DNA of 64,000 nt from Juglans regia. Taxonomy: Eukaryota > Streptophyta > Magnoliopsida > Fagales > Juglandaceae. The DNA is taken from positions 13,082,586-13,146,585 of the forward strand of contig NC_049905.1 of the NCBI RefSeq assembly GCF_001411555.2, given 5' to 3'. This document shows, piece after piece, positions 1-10,840 of this stretch. The notes under the pieces are model-generated. The model did no database searches and was not told the origin of the DNA. It saw nothing but the letters and a program-made list of their open reading frames with translations. The position numbers and the translations under genes are program-made. The first letter of the stretch is position 1; the number at the start of each line of letters is the position of its first letter.

Positions 1-278
1 GGATTGTTAGGAAATGAAATTGCTGGAGGCTAGTCAGTCTCTCTTGGTGTATCGTCCTCTTCTTCTACTTTAGTCTTGCTTTGGCCATTGTTTTCAACTG
101 TAGGGGTGGACTTGGTTTCCTTTGATGGTGACCTCTCAATTTCTCTTCCACTTCTAAGTGTGATGGTCTTGCATTGTTCCTTTGGATTCACTTCTGTGTT
201 GCTAGGAAAAGTTTATCTTTGTTGGGTATTGATGGTCGTGGCCAGTTGCCCAATTTGCACTTCAAGATTGTTCATAGT
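1..278 (-). pseudogene. Athila-like gag, C-terminal segment (runs off window edge)
   Basis: Read on the minus strand, this stretch encodes a gag C-terminal region containing NLEVQIGQLAT, then TEVNPKEQCKTITLRSGRE, which is characteristic of Athila-type Ty3/gypsy gag polyproteins. There is an in-frame stop after the first 20 or so residues (NTQQ-stop-TFPS) and another near the window edge, so it is a pseudogene. It is the continuation of the gag piece at 8038-9233. The two are separated by a solo LTR at 279-8032, and the reading frame joins cleanly across the ACTAT (minus strand) target duplication. Pol would lie to the left, outside the window. Family assignment is from motif memory; the split and the join are seen directly. 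Confidence 0.8.
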
Positions 279-1132
279 TGTAACACCCCGTATTTTAGTG
301 TATGTTTACTGAAGGAATTATTTTTATTTATTCAAAAAATTATTCTCTTGTTTTAAAATTATTGGATTTTAATTGGATTATTTTTAGGATTTTTAATTGG
401 GGAAAATTAATATTTTATGTGCTTTCTTAATATTTATTTATTATTGTGCATTTAAATTGTTTTCCATATTTAATTAATTACTGTGGGATTTAATTATTTC
501 AATTTGACTTTACCATTACGTTTAAATTATTTTATTTAACTTGTGGTTTTGAAATCGTTTCCGTTGGATCATTTTTGTGACCCAAGTTATGAAGATTGGA
601 CCTCATTTCTTTTCCCCACTTTTCTTTTCCCTTTCTTTTCTTTCTTTCCCTTTTCTTTTTCTCCCTCTGCTTTCCCCTTCTCCCGCGCGCGAAGCCCAGC
701 CCCCTCCCTCTCTCTTCCGTCCGTTCCTTCTTCACCACCCAGCGCCGCTGTGCGCCGCCCGTGACCGACACCGCCCCTTCCGTTCCCCTCCCCATCGGCC
801 GGCGACCCTTCCTCGTGAATCTCAGCCCCTATCTCACCGCTGTTAGCCTCCATGCACCACTCTAAGCCGCGGCGCATTTTGAGCTCCAGCGCCGCCGTCG
901 CGCCACCTCCGGCCACCAACTCTTCACCACTTCATCCCCGACCTCTTGGCAACCCAATGGACCCAACCCCGGCTCCGATCCGTCATCGGTGAAGCACAAC
1001 CAAGCCCATCTCCGATTTCGACTTTTTGGCCTTAAAACCACCCTTTGCGCCGCCGCCCACGGCAAACCACCACCACCATTGGCTTCACCGACCTCTCTAG
1101 GCCCTACCCTATCAATTTTGGGTCTTGGTTTG

Positions 1133-1585
1133 TGTAATGGACCCACGCTTGACTTGTTCGAGAAGTCACTCTCCAGAATTTACGAAGAGAAGAGAAGAAG
1201 AATGAAGATGATGAAGAAGGAAGAAGTCTGTAATTGCATGAAATTGTTCTCCTCTGTTTTCCCTCCGTTTCTTCTATTTATAGTATTTATATGAACAAAA
1301 CGACAGTGTTTAGACAACACTTATTACAATTCTTGTAAATGAAACGACTGTGTTTACAATTAATAAGAAGAAAGGCATTAAACGGCATCGTTCTATTTAA
1401 GACCGCAACGAACTATACATCATACGACGCCGTGTGTAATTGCTCAGGATCAATTAACTGCTCTTAACGACCTTCTATTTCAATTCTTATGCATCTCAGG
1501 TCAGCTTTCCTTCGTCTGCACCTTGCCACAATGCTCATAACCACACTGTCATTCTTCCACTCCAGCACGTCGTCCGTCCATAACA
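1133..1585 (-). repeat. 3' LTR of the Reina-like element
   Basis: On the plus strand it reads TGTAATGGACCC to CCATAACA, so the minus-strand LTR runs TGTTATGG to CATTACA. It is 453 bp, the same length as the other copy, with two substitutions. It contains several AAACGAC-TGTTT type motifs (1297, 1341, 1380, 1423) and a TATA-like CTATAAATAG on the minus strand near 1273-1282. Confidence 0.95.
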
Positions 1586-1599
1586 CACCCTCCCCCTTT
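1586..1599 (-). other. Polypurine tract, Reina-like element
   Basis: Minus strand AAAGGGGGAGGGTG lies immediately before the 3' LTR start TGTTATGG. It overlaps the gag-pol TAA stop, so there is no 3' untranslated internal region. Confidence 0.9.
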
Positions 1600-4500
1600 A
1601 AAGCACCTTGCCCACAAGGTGGGGAAACTGCTGACGAAGCTGCCAGTAAGGTTCCCATGTGGAATCTTCCACTCCAGCACCTTCCCACTGAATCAAGACC
1701 TCCACTACTGCTCTATTACCTTTCTTGACACTTCGCCTCTCCAAAACCTTCTCAGGCTGAGGCTTTAACTCTCCTTGTAAGTCCACAGGAGGTAAAGTAG
1801 AGATAGGTGTAAATTGGTTCCCAATCTTTTTCTTCAAAACAGAAACATGGAAAACGGGATGTATGAGTGAGTCTGAAGGTAAACATAAACGATATGCCAC
1901 TTTGCCAATGCGATGAGTGATCTGAAATGGGCCAAAATATCGAGGTGAAAGTTTAAGGTTTCTTCGAAGAGCCACTGATTGCTGTCTATGGGGTTGGAGT
2001 TTAAGATAAACCCAATCCCCCACAGAAAATTCCCTGTCAGTTCTGTGTTTGTCATAATAAAACTTCATTCTATCTTGAGCCAAGGACAAATTGGATTTGA
2101 GGGTAAAGAGAAGCTGTTCTCGAGTTTGTAAGAGCTGGTCCACTGCCTGATTAGAAGTCAAACCAGGAATATAAGCCTGCAGTTTTGTTGGAGGGACCCC
2201 ATACACAGCTTCAAATGGAGTCAGCTTTGTGGAAGTATGAAAGCTGGAGTTGTACCACCATTCAGCTAAGGAGAGCCAATCCACCCATAGCTTGGGTTTG
2301 TCACCAGAGAAAGACCTCAAAAAATGTTCAAGACACTTGTTGACAGCTTCGGTCTGGCCATCAGTTTGAGGGTGATAAGCTGATGAATAAGACAGATTAA
2401 CTCCTTGCAACTTGAAAAGTTCACTCCAAAAAGAACTAGTAAATGTTGAGCCACGATCAGAAACAATGGTTGTAGGCAACCCATGTAACTTAAAAACATT
2501 ATTGAAGAACAGTGAGGCAACTTGAGTAGCTGTAAAGGGATGCTTTAAAGGCATGAAATGAGCATATTTTGATAATCTGTCCACTACCACCATAATGACA
2601 GAATAGCCCTTCGAGATGGGCAAACCTTCAACAAAATCCATTGATAGGTCAGTCCATATTTGGTCAGGAATAGGTAAGGGTTGTAAAAACCCTGCTGGAA
2701 GAACATTCTGGATCTTGTTCCTTTGACATGTGTCACAGTCCCGAATGAACTGTTTAACATCATGTTTGAGACCAGGCCAATAAAATTCTAATCTTGCTCG
2801 ATGCAAACATTTGTGGAAGCCAGAATGGCCAGCAGCAGGACTAGAGTGCAAATAGTTCAAAATCTGTTGTTTCAAAGGGAAGGAATCTGGCACATATATT
2901 CTGTCTTTTTTAAACAAAAGACCATGCCTCAGTTTGAATGTAGGATGGGAAGTAGGGTCAAGTTGCAGAGCAGTGACTAACTGCTGTGTGGTCTGATCTG
3001 TGGTATAAGCTGCTTTCAACTCTGAGATCCATGTTGGTGTAGGAAATGACAATGCTGCCAACTCTCCAAACTCATCCACCTGATCCTTTCGAGACAAGGC
3101 ATCAGCTACCTTGTTCTCCACCCCTTGCTTATACTCAATGGAAAATTCATAACCAAGGAGCTTAGAAAGCCATTTTTGCTGAGCAACAGTGCCAATCTTC
3201 TGCTCAAGCAAATATTTAAGGCTATGGTGATCAGTTTTAATCACAAAGGCACTTCCTAAGAGATATGGCCTCCACTTCTTAACAGCTAGCACTAAGGCTA
3301 GAAGTTCTTTCTCATAAGTGGAAAGGGTTAAGTTTTTTCCTTTCAAGGCTTGACTGAAAAAAGCTAAGGGCCTTTGGTCTTGCATCAGAACTGCTCCTAT
3401 GCCAGTTGCACAAGCATCACACTCAATAACAAATGCCTTGGTGAAGTCAGGCAAGGCAAGAACAGGAGGGCTAGTGACAGCAACCTTCAATGCCTTAAAA
3501 GAATTTGTAGCAGAGTCTGTCCACACAAATGCATCTTTCTTCAGCAAAGAAGTCAATGGGGCAGCAATCTGACCATAACCCTTAATGAATTTTCTGTAGT
3601 AGCCTGTCAAGCCTAAGAAACCCCTCAATGCCTTTAGATTTTTTGGTATTGGCCAAGTGAGCATAGACTCCAATTTTTTTGGATCTGCCCTCACTCCTTC
3701 CTTGGAAATCAGATGGCCCAAATATTCAATCTCCCGACATGCAAACTTACATTTCGACTGCTTAGCATAAAGTTGATGGTGCTGTAAGGTTTGCAAAACA
3801 GTAGAGAGATGATCCAAGTGAGAAGACATGTCACTACTGTAAACCAGTATGTCATCAAAGAAAACAATGACAAACTGTCGAAGGAATGGCTTGAAAACTT
3901 CATTCATAAGGCCCTGAAATGTTGAGGGGGCATTGGTGAGACCAAAGGGCATGACAAGAAATTCATAATGCCCTTCATGAGTTCTGAAGGCAGTTTTAGA
4001 AATATCCTCATCCCTCATACGTATCTGATGATAACCAGCTCTAAGGTCCAATTTAGAAAAAATTGTGGAACCAGAAAGTTCATCCAAGAGCTCATCCACA
4101 ACAGGAATGGGATACTTGTCCTTAATGGTGGCTTCATTTAAGGCCCTATAATCAATACACATTCTCCATGTGCCATCAGACTTCCTGACTAGTAACACAG
4201 GAGATGAGAAGGGTGACTGACTTGGTCTAATAACCCCAGAGTTCAAGAGCTCCTTAACAATTTTTTCAATTTCTGCCTTTTGGTAAAAGGGATATCGATA
4301 TGGTCTAACACTGATAGCAGAAATGTCTTGTTTCAAATTGATCTTGTGGTCATGAGACCTATTGGGTGGCAATCCAGTAGGTTCATTAAAGACTTCCTTA
4401 TATTGCTGCAAAAGTTGCTGCACGTGGAGATTCTGCAATGATGGGAGTTCAATGGAACTGCAAGGCACTATCTGCAGGAAGATGCCTTTGCTTCCACAAC

Positions 4501-6103
4501 CAAAAGTCTCAAAGGATTCCTCATCATCGATAAGACTTGACTGAGGCACTGTCAAACCTTTTAAGGAAATTTCCTGGCCATTAAATTGAAACTGCATGCT
4601 CATATTGACAAAGTCCCAGAGAATAGGACTCAAGGTAGATAACCATTGAATTCCAAGAACTGCATCACAGCCTCCCAAGGGCAGTGTGAAGAAATCAACT
4701 GTGAAAGGTATGCTCTGAACTGTCAAAGGCACAGCCACACATTTACCCGTGCTCTCAATGAGCTGACCATTAGCCACTTTAACACTAATAGCCTGGCCAA
4801 GTTGTACATGTAATTTACATCGAGCAGCAGCCACAGTGTCCACAAAATTATGTGTGCTACCAGTGTCAATTAAAACTATCAACTTCTTCTTGCCAATACA
4901 AGCCATAAGTCTCATGGTTTTAGGTCCTCCTCCACCTACCATAGACTGCAATGAGATGGAAGCCATCTCGGCCTCCACATCCACAGGTTCGACAACCAGC
5001 TCATCATTAGCCTCAACTCTTTCTTCACCACTTGAGTCACCAAATTCCATACCTTCTAGTAGAAATAACTTTGGTCTTGCACATTTATGACCTGGTTGCC
5101 ACTTATCATCACAGAAATAGCAAAGGCCTTTTTTACGCCTTTCCAACATTTGAGACTCGGATACCTTATGGTAAGGAAGCCTAGGTAAAGGAGAAACTCG
5201 TGGAGCTCCTAACAGTGAAGGAGTCTGTCCAGATTTTAACAAATTCGACTCTGGACTAAACTTACTCGAATCAGTAAGTGAATTTCTCCAAGGTTTCCTT
5301 ATACTCAGCACATACTGTTCTTGAATTTTAGCTAAACCAAAAGCATCATTCAAGGATAAAGGATTCAACATCCTAACAGGTAATCTGATCTCATCACGCA
5401 GGCCACTCAAGAAACAACTCAACTTGTTTTTCTCAGACAAGCCTCTAATACGATTGGAAAGAATCTCAAACTCAGATTTGTAATCATTAACTGTACTAAC
5501 CTGTTTGAGTCGAGTCAGTGACTCCATAGGATCATCATATGGAGTAGATCCAAAACGGATCTGAACAGCCTTGATGAAGTCCTCCCAAGACAGAAACGTT
5601 CCAGCCTCACTAGCATCTTGGAACCAGATCAAGGCTTCATCATCCATGTGGAAAGAAGCAATGAAAATACGTTGACCAGGAGGAACCTGGTGATACAGGA
5701 AGTACTGGTTCGCACGATAGATCCATGGTGATGGATTACCACCACGAAATCTAGGAAAATCCAATTTAATACCCCTGGCAAAGCCTCTGTTTACAATCTC
5801 TCTTTGGTTCACGTCCCCTGTGTCATTCTCCATATCTTCATGTCTGTGCCTGAATTGTTGATCGTGATTATCTTGACGTATATGACCAGGATCTTCAGAA
5901 TTGTGACAAGAAATCTTAGAGACCTGTTGTAAAACCTCTTGAATTTTTTTGTCCTGTGTTTCTCTTTCCAATCTTGCCGCTTCTTGCTGCTGCAACAATA
6001 AACAAATCGCATCCTCGATCTGCTTTTGCTGGCGTTCTTGTTGTTGCCGTAAATGATTCATTGAATCTACTATTTGAGCATACGAACGCGTCCCTTCTGC
6101 CAT
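1598..6103 (-). CDS. Gag-pol polyprotein, Reina-like chromovirus, uninterrupted
   Basis: A 1501-residue single-frame polyprotein. I chose the ATG at 6103, just after the PBS; an in-frame ATG at 6130 lies inside the LTR and would add nine residues. Domains in order: a Gln-rich coiled-coil leader (about 15-60), gag (115-275), a CCHC-like knuckle CYFC...GHKC (about 328-341), aspartic protease with DTGSTH (about 413), reverse transcriptase (about 600-785) with FFDD replacing the usual YxDD at 748-751, RNase H with D896, E933 and D958, and integrase. The integrase has an HHCC zinc site (HSGF...CLH...CDTC, about 1093-1126), D1156, D1216, E1252 (canonical D,D35E) and a GPF module (SPRYFGPF). A chromodomain follows (about 1450-1496, VEVLIQWEG...STWEP). 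The stop codon overlaps the PPT. It would make the virus-like particle and copy and integrate the element; the chromodomain would steer insertion to particular chromatin. Confidence 0.95.
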   Translation of the reverse strand: MAEGTRSYAQIVDSMNHLRQQQERQQKQIEDAICLLLQQQEAARLERETQDKKIQEVLQQVSKISCHNSEDPGHIRQDNHDQQFRHRHEDMENDTGDVNQREIVNRGFARGIKLDFPRFRGGNPSPWIYRANQYFLYHQVPPGQRIFIASFHMDDEALIWFQDASEAGTFLSWEDFIKAVQIRFGSTPYDDPMESLTRLKQVSTVNDYKSEFEILSNRIRGLSEKNKLSCFLSGLRDEIRLPVRMLNPLSLNDAFGLAKIQEQYVLSIRKPWRNSLTDSSKFSPESNLLKSGQTPSLLGAPRVSPLPRLPYHKVSESQMLERRKKGLCYFCDDKWQPGHKCARPKLFLLEGMEFGDSSGEERVEANDELVVEPVDVEAEMASISLQSMVGGGGPKTMRLMACIGKKKLIVLIDTGSTHNFVDTVAAARCKLHVQLGQAISVKVANGQLIESTGKCVAVPLTVQSIPFTVDFFTLPLGGCDAVLGIQWLSTLSPILWDFVNMSMQFQFNGQEISLKGLTVPQSSLIDDEESFETFGCGSKGIFLQIVPCSSIELPSLQNLHVQQLLQQYKEVFNEPTGLPPNRSHDHKINLKQDISAISVRPYRYPFYQKAEIEKIVKELLNSGVIRPSQSPFSSPVLLVRKSDGTWRMCIDYRALNEATIKDKYPIPVVDELLDELSGSTIFSKLDLRAGYHQIRMRDEDISKTAFRTHEGHYEFLVMPFGLTNAPSTFQGLMNEVFKPFLRQFVIVFFDDILVYSSDMSSHLDHLSTVLQTLQHHQLYAKQSKCKFACREIEYLGHLISKEGVRADPKKLESMLTWPIPKNLKALRGFLGLTGYYRKFIKGYGQIAAPLTSLLKKDAFVWTDSATNSFKALKVAVTSPPVLALPDFTKAFVIECDACATGIGAVLMQDQRPLAFFSQALKGKNLTLSTYEKELLALVLAVKKWRPYLLGSAFVIKTDHHSLKYLLEQKIGTVAQQKWLSKLLGYEFSIEYKQGVENKVADALSRKDQVDEFGELAALSFPTPTWISELKAAYTTDQTTQQLVTALQLDPTSHPTFKLRHGLLFKKDRIYVPDSFPLKQQILNYLHSSPAAGHSGFHKCLHRARLEFYWPGLKHDVKQFIRDCDTCQRNKIQNVLPAGFLQPLPIPDQIWTDLSMDFVEGLPISKGYSVIMVVVDRLSKYAHFMPLKHPFTATQVASLFFNNVFKLHGLPTTIVSDRGSTFTSSFWSELFKLQGVNLSYSSAYHPQTDGQTEAVNKCLEHFLRSFSGDKPKLWVDWLSLAEWWYNSSFHTSTKLTPFEAVYGVPPTKLQAYIPGLTSNQAVDQLLQTREQLLFTLKSNLSLAQDRMKFYYDKHRTDREFSVGDWVYLKLQPHRQQSVALRRNLKLSPRYFGPFQITHRIGKVAYRLCLPSDSLIHPVFHVSVLKKKIGNQFTPISTLPPVDLQGELKPQPEKVLERRSVKKGNRAVVEVLIQWEGAGVEDSTWEPYWQLRQQFPHLVGKVL

Positions 6104-6105
6104 GG

Positions 6106-6116
6106 CTGATACCAAC
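6106..6116 (-). other. Primer binding site (tRNA-iMet), Reina-like element
   Basis: Minus strand GTTGGTATCAG directly follows the 5' LTR end. TGGTATCAG is the usual plant initiator-Met tRNA complement. The gag-pol ATG follows after only two bases (GGTATCAGCCATGG), so there is practically no untranslated leader after the PBS. Confidence 0.85.
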
Positions 6117-6569
6117 TGTAATGGACCCAAGCTTGACTTGTTCGAGAAGTCACTCTCCAGAATTTACGAAGAGAAGAGAAGAAGAATGAAGATGATGAAG
6201 AAGGAAGAAGTCTGTAATTGCATGAAATTGTTCTCCTCTGTTTCCCCTCCGTTTCTTCTATTTATAGTATTTATATGAACAAAACGACAGTGTTTAGACA
6301 ACACTTATTACAATTCTTGTAAATGAAACGACTGTGTTTACAATTAATAAGAAGAAAGGCATTAAACGGCATCGTTCTATTTAAGACCGCAACGAACTAT
6401 ACATCATACGACGCCGTGTGTAATTGCTCAGGATCAATTAACTGCTCTTAACGACCTTCTATTTCAATTCTTATGCATCTCAGGTCAGCTTTCCTTCGTC
6501 TGCACCTTGCCACAATGCTCATAACCACACTGTCATTCTTCCACTCCAGCACGTCGTCCGTCCATAACA
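6117..6569 (-). repeat. 5' LTR of the Reina-like element
   Basis: It matches 1133-1585 except for two bases. Transcription would run leftwards. It is directly followed (leftward) by GTTGGTATCAG, the PBS. The right end abuts GTTTG, the target duplication. Confidence 0.95.
6258..6277 (-). promoter_or_regulatory. TATA region of the Reina-like 5' LTR
   Basis: Minus strand CATATAAATACTATAAATAG contains two overlapping TATA-like boxes. They lie about 295 bp into the LTR, leaving about 140 bp for the transcribed R-U5 part. The role is inferred from sequence and position. Confidence 0.55.
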
Positions 6570-7065
6570 GTTTGTCTTCGTTGAAAAGTGGGTTTTTGAG
6601 ACCCACGGCCACAGTGTATTTTACACTGTTACGTTGCTGAGCCGCCACTTCTTGCAGCTTCGTGATCCTTCGGAAATTATTATATAGCACTGTAAGTATT
6701 TTCTCAAAGAACTTTCGTGATTTAAATGTATTTTTGCACTAACTCTTTTTAACTGTGAACTGGTTGGTTATGCCGGACTGAGTCCGAGGACTTCGAGGGT
6801 CAGATGGATTGCGGACGAAGTTGATTGTATGTTTGGTTTGTGATTGGATTGTGTTGACATTTGTTGGTTGTTGGATTTTGGTGTCGTGTCTTGTTCACTG
6901 CATTTGCACGCATGTTCATGTTTGTAACTGAAAAACTGGGTTTTCGCATGATTGCATACATGTTCATGTGTTTATCTGAAAACTGAGTTTTCATGTGAGA
7001 AATGATTTTTGGGTGTGTTTGAAACGACTAGATTGACTGGTTTGAGAAAAAGGAAAAGAGACTGT

Positions 7066-7460
7066 AGGGATGGTGGTAGAGTCCCGCCTGTGATTCCCGC
7101 TTAGGGTGCACGCGATAGGGATGGTGGTTGTGTCCCGCCTGTGATTCCCGCCTATGGTGCACGCGATAGGGATGGTGGTATAGTCCCGCCTGTGATTCCC
7201 GCCTACAGTGCTCTGTTAAGTATTCGTTGTGTGTGTTAAGTATTCATTGTGTGGAAAGGAACTGTAGGGATGGTGGTAAGCAGGGATGGTGGTAGAGTCC
7301 CGCCTGTGATTCCCGCCTACGGTGTACGCGATAGGGATGGTGGTAAGCAGGGATGGTGGTTGTGTCCCGCCTGTGATTCCCGCCTACGGTGCACGCAGTA
7401 GGGATGGTGGTAAGCAGGGATGGTGGTAGAGTCCCGCCTGCGATTCCCGCCTACAGTGTC
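7066..7460 (+). repeat. 51-bp minisatellite in solo LTR 1
   Basis: Units begin AGGGATGGTGG and contain GTCCCGCCTGTGATTCCCGC. Unit starts at 7066, 7117 and 7168 give an exact 51-bp period. A different short repeat (GTGTTAAGTATTC-TTGTG twice, about 7210-7255) interrupts the array, and further copies follow to about 7460 with AAGCAGGGATGGTGG inserts. Confidence 0.85.
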
Positions 7461-8037
7461 CGATAAAAGGTTTGTTTTGTGTGAATCATTTTCTGGGAAA
7501 ATGTTTTACGGATTATTTTTGGGCCAAAATGAGATTTTGGCGTGTGTTGGAAATTATCATTTCTCTGGGAAAAACGGTATTTTATGGCTAAGTGGATTTT
7601 GTCGTATGAATGCATGTTGGTTGCATTAATGTATTTTTATCCCGAGAGTTGTTTGGTTTATACTTACCTGTGGTACCATTTTATGGTATCGCAGATTTTG
7701 ATGCAGATGAGGATGACGAGCCTTAGCTTGGCTCCGTTGGTGGAGTGATCTGGAATTGCTCCTGTTTATCGAGTTTCGTATTTTATCAATTTATATATTG
7801 TCCTTGTAATTTATTTGGGATGACTGTATAACTCTTTAAAGGTAAATTGTTTTGAATATTTGTATTTCTGGTACTTAGTTGACTTATTTATATTATCCGC
7901 TGCGACTTTTATTGTGCACCTTTGCATGTTGCACACACACTTGAGCACATTTCGTTGGGATGCGTGACCGTGTTGTCATCATCCTGACGTCACGATTCCT
8001 GTTCTTTTGTACGTGGGAGTCGGGGCGTCACAATAGT

Positions 8038-9233
8038 GGCTCCCATATTACTACAATGAGTCTCAATGTTATCCGATTGTGAATCAGTCTTTTTAAACCT
8101 TGATTTTGTCTCCTCAATGAAGGAAACCGTGGCATCCTCAAGTAACATGTTATTCTCGCTTGGTTGACTATCAAATCTTGGAGGAGGCTACAACGCATTC
8201 TTTGTGTTTCCATAAGACAAATTCTCATGATTTCGAAACCTTGGATGATAATAATTTGGCATAGGATTACCACGATAGTTGTAGTTCCGATTGTTGATAT
8301 ATTGAACTTGTTCTTGACTCGCTTCATTGCTCAGAACTGTCATACTTGTAGCTGCAACATATTCTACACTTTGTAGTATCCTTCGGGTTCAAAGCAGAAA
8401 TCTGATGGGATAGAGAAGCAACTTGAGCTGAAAGGGCAGCAAATGGCTCCAATTCATGAATCCCAGCAACTTTTTTAGCTATAGTTCTTTCGGTTGGTCA
8501 TTGATAGTTGTTTGAGGCCATTTCTTCCAAAAGAGAAGTAACACTCTTAGTTGTCTTTGATATCAAAGTTCTACCAGAAGTAGCATCAACTATAGTCCGA
8601 TTTTGCCCATTTAACCTATTATAGAACATCTGAACTTGCAACCAATCTGGAAATCCATGTTGAGGGCAGCTTTGAATCAAATATTTATACCTTTCCCATG
8701 ATTCATAGAGTGACTCGAAATCATTTTGCTTGAATTGACCAATCTCATTCCTGAGTTGGGTTGTTTTTGTAGGTGGGAAGAATTTAACAAGAAACTTTTC
8801 ATCCATGTCCTGCCAACTAGTGATGCTTCCCAGTTGTAGAGATTGTAACCAATCTCTTGCCTAGTCCCTCGAAGAAAAAGGAAATAATCTCAGTTTAATG
8901 GTGTATTTAGTAACACCATTGATCTTTATAGTATCCCAAATCTCCCAAAACATCGCCAAATGAATATTGGGATCATCAAGTGGCGATCTGCTAAATTGGG
9001 CTTATTGCACCTTGCTGATTAAGGTTGGTTTGAGCTCAAAGTTGTTGGCATTAATGGTCTAGCGTCTTATACTTGAGTAGTTGTCATTCACAACTGGCCA
9101 TACATAATCCTTCAAGGTGCGTGGCTGTTCATCATATTGTCTGTTAGCCAGGACTAGTACTTTCTTCTTTCTTTGTGATCTAAGAGTTCTTTCGATCAAA
9201 ATGAGTATTGTCATGTGTTCTAGCACGGCGCAT
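8038..9233 (-). pseudogene. Athila-like gag, N-terminal and central segment
   Basis: On the minus strand an Athila-type gag can be followed from an ATG near 9233. Recognisable parts are DPNIHLAMFWEIWDTIKINGV, then the retrotransposon gag core with FLVKFFPP, LRNEIGQF, ESLYESWERYK and HGFPDWLQVQMFYN (8498-8806). Further on come YNYRGNPMPNYYHP and NIETHCSNMGAT, which ends exactly at the solo LTR junction. An in-frame stop falls just before ARDWLQSLQLGS, and another follows NNYQ. Several G-to-A type changes are seen, as expected of an old methylated copy. The reading frame resumes at 278 as MNNLEVQIGQ. Gag would form the particle core; this copy cannot. Confidence 0.82.
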
Positions 9234-9331
9234 CCAACGTAAAAAACACACCTGGAGAGAAATAAAATAAAATTCTAAATTAAAACTAAGATTACTTTGT
9301 ATCAATATTGGCAAAAATAAGAAGAAATCAA

Positions 9332-9350
9332 TCCCTGGTAGTGATGCCAA
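9332..9350 (-). other. Decayed tRNA-Asp type primer binding site
   Basis: Minus strand TTGGCATCACTACCAGGGA lies next to the LTR end. It aligns to the well-known Tat/Athila PBS GGCGCCGTTGCCGGGGA with mostly G-to-A and C-to-T changes, the pattern expected from deamination of methylated cytosines. It fixes the orientation of the Athila-like element. Confidence 0.7.
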
Positions 9351-9355
9351 AAACT

Positions 9356-10840
9356 TGATCGGTGCAAAACTGCAAGTGCATAGTATCGAAGCTTTATATT
9401 AAAGTAATGAGAAGAGTATAGTCTTCGGGGATTGGTAACTTACTTTTGACAAATACCGAAATTATACTAATCTCAACTTTATTTAGAGAAGTCATTAAGA
9501 TTCTTGTAATTGTAATTTAAAATAAAATCAATTTAAAGAAAATACTCAAAGGAAAAGAAAGATGTTGTTCGAATATCAAATTAATGGGAAAGAAAACTTC
9601 TAGAAAATTAATTTCACCTAATGCCTCACTATGCTTTACTTATCTAACTAATTGAATTTAATTCTCTCTGTTTGTTAGCAAATCTCAAATTCATCCAAAT
9701 GCCTCTTTCAATAGTCAATTGGAAATATTCTTGTTCATCATTTTACACAAGAGTATGCAAATTAATAAAACAAGAAAGCATTAAGACCAACGATTTTAAT
9801 ACTACATAGGTTCATACAAGTATTTCGATCTCTATATTTACCTATGCCGAAATATCCAAGATCTATCATATAATTCCCTCTTTAGATGGCAAATCACAAG
9901 ATCAGAATCATCTAATTAATGACCAGTTAATTAGAAGCAATAAGTTTAGAATAAGTCAGACAAACATAGAAGAGAATTACTTCAAATTAGAATAGAAAAG
10001 CAAGTATAGTTCGGAACTAGATAACATCGTTTTCCTAGAATAAAAAAAATTTAGTTCATGCTAAAAATTAAATTCAACATAAACGAACTCATCATAATTT
10101 TTTTGAAAATAATAGAAGGAAATGAACACTGAAAAAATACTCCTTGCAGTCTGCAGTGTCGAATTGCAAGTCGCAGCGTCCTTCTTTCTCTCTCTCTTTT
10201 TTCTTCCGCTTTGTTACGTCCATGCAATGAAAATCCAGCTTTCGTCCGAGTCCAAAAAAGGGGAATGAAAACCAAAAAATCGAGAATTCCTGCACGTCCA
10301 AGAGTCCAGCTCTCTTACTTCTTCATTCAAAATAAAAAATAATAGCCTGTATTTTGTTCCAACATCTGAAGCCAAGTCAAACCACTTGCTTGTGTTTATT
10401 AGTTCAAGAGCCCAAAAATCTCACGCAAGCCACATCATTGGTCTTCATTCCAAATAAAAATAAGTGCTCGTATTGCATGCCAGTTCATAAAATTAGAAAA
10501 AGAGCCCCACATGCACTCCTTCAAATATGTTTATCCGTAAAAACCAAGAGGACCCCCGCGTGTATCTCACATAAATTCAAACCGCAGCTTACGTTCCACG
10601 TGTCCCATGCTGTATGCGTTTTTCTCTTTTATTTAGCAGCTCCTTTATTCAAATAAAATCTTCATTTAAATGAGAGAGTTCCTAGACAATAGGCTTTTAA
10701 AATTTAGATCTTCTTTTTCTTCAAATCTGAAATAAGTTTAAATGATGACAATGAAGCCTAAAATCAACAAAAATAAATAAAATTAAGCTAAAGTTTAAAG
10801 TTAAGAAGTGATAAAATATACTAAATTATGCAAGTCATCA
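9356..10840 (-). repeat. 5' LTR of the minus-strand Athila-like element
   Basis: Minus strand begins TGATGACTTG at 10840 and ends CACCGATCA at 9356, 1485 bp with TG...CA ends. The PBS follows six bases later. A second, oppositely oriented family member is at 11999-12929 plus 20475-20962; matching blocks (about 80-85% by eye) are 10690-10840, 9890-10110 and 9400-9890. The middle of the LTR (10130-10620) does not match well between the two copies. Confidence 0.82.

Larger units (their letters stand above)
1133..6569 (-). mobile_element. Intact young Reina-like chromovirus LTR retrotransposon
   Basis: This is a 5437-bp element with 453-bp LTRs (1133-1585 and 6117-6569), a perfect 5-bp target duplication GTTTG (1128-1132 and 6570-6574), an initiator-Met PBS, a PPT and one uninterrupted gag-pol frame. 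By eye the two LTRs differ at only two positions (1144/6128 and a C/T at about 1260/6244), so the insertion is recent, on the order of 10^5 years at usual plant LTR rates. Short LTRs, a total near 5.4 kb, a single frame of about 1500 residues and a C-terminal chromodomain fit the Reina clade of plant Ty3/gypsy chromoviruses. The clade is inferred; autonomy is supported by intact catalytic residues. It is inserted in solo LTR 1. Confidence 0.95.
279..8032 (+). mobile_element. Solo LTR 1 (gypsy type, 2.3 kb) containing a nested element
   Basis: It begins TGTAACACCCCG at 279 and ends GGGGCGTCACA at 8032. The 5-bp target duplication ATAGT is perfect at 274-278 and 8033-8037. After removing the nested Reina-like element and its TSD (1133-6574), the LTR is about 2312 bp. 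No internal gypsy region remains, so this is a solo LTR left by LTR-LTR recombination. The left part (600-1130) is CT-rich and then GC-rich. The right part carries a 51-bp minisatellite (7066-7460). Orientation is inferred by analogy with the Tekay/Del-like LTR at 29441-32014, which has a CT-rich 5' part and an AT-rich 3' part with a GATGATGA-like block near the end. It interrupts an Athila-like gag. Confidence 0.88.

Noticed and set aside
989..1294. GC-rich proline-rich ORF and antisense frames at 530-1150
   Set aside because: They lie inside solo LTR 1, and the 989-1294 frame runs across the Reina-like LTR boundary; composition alone explains the open frames.
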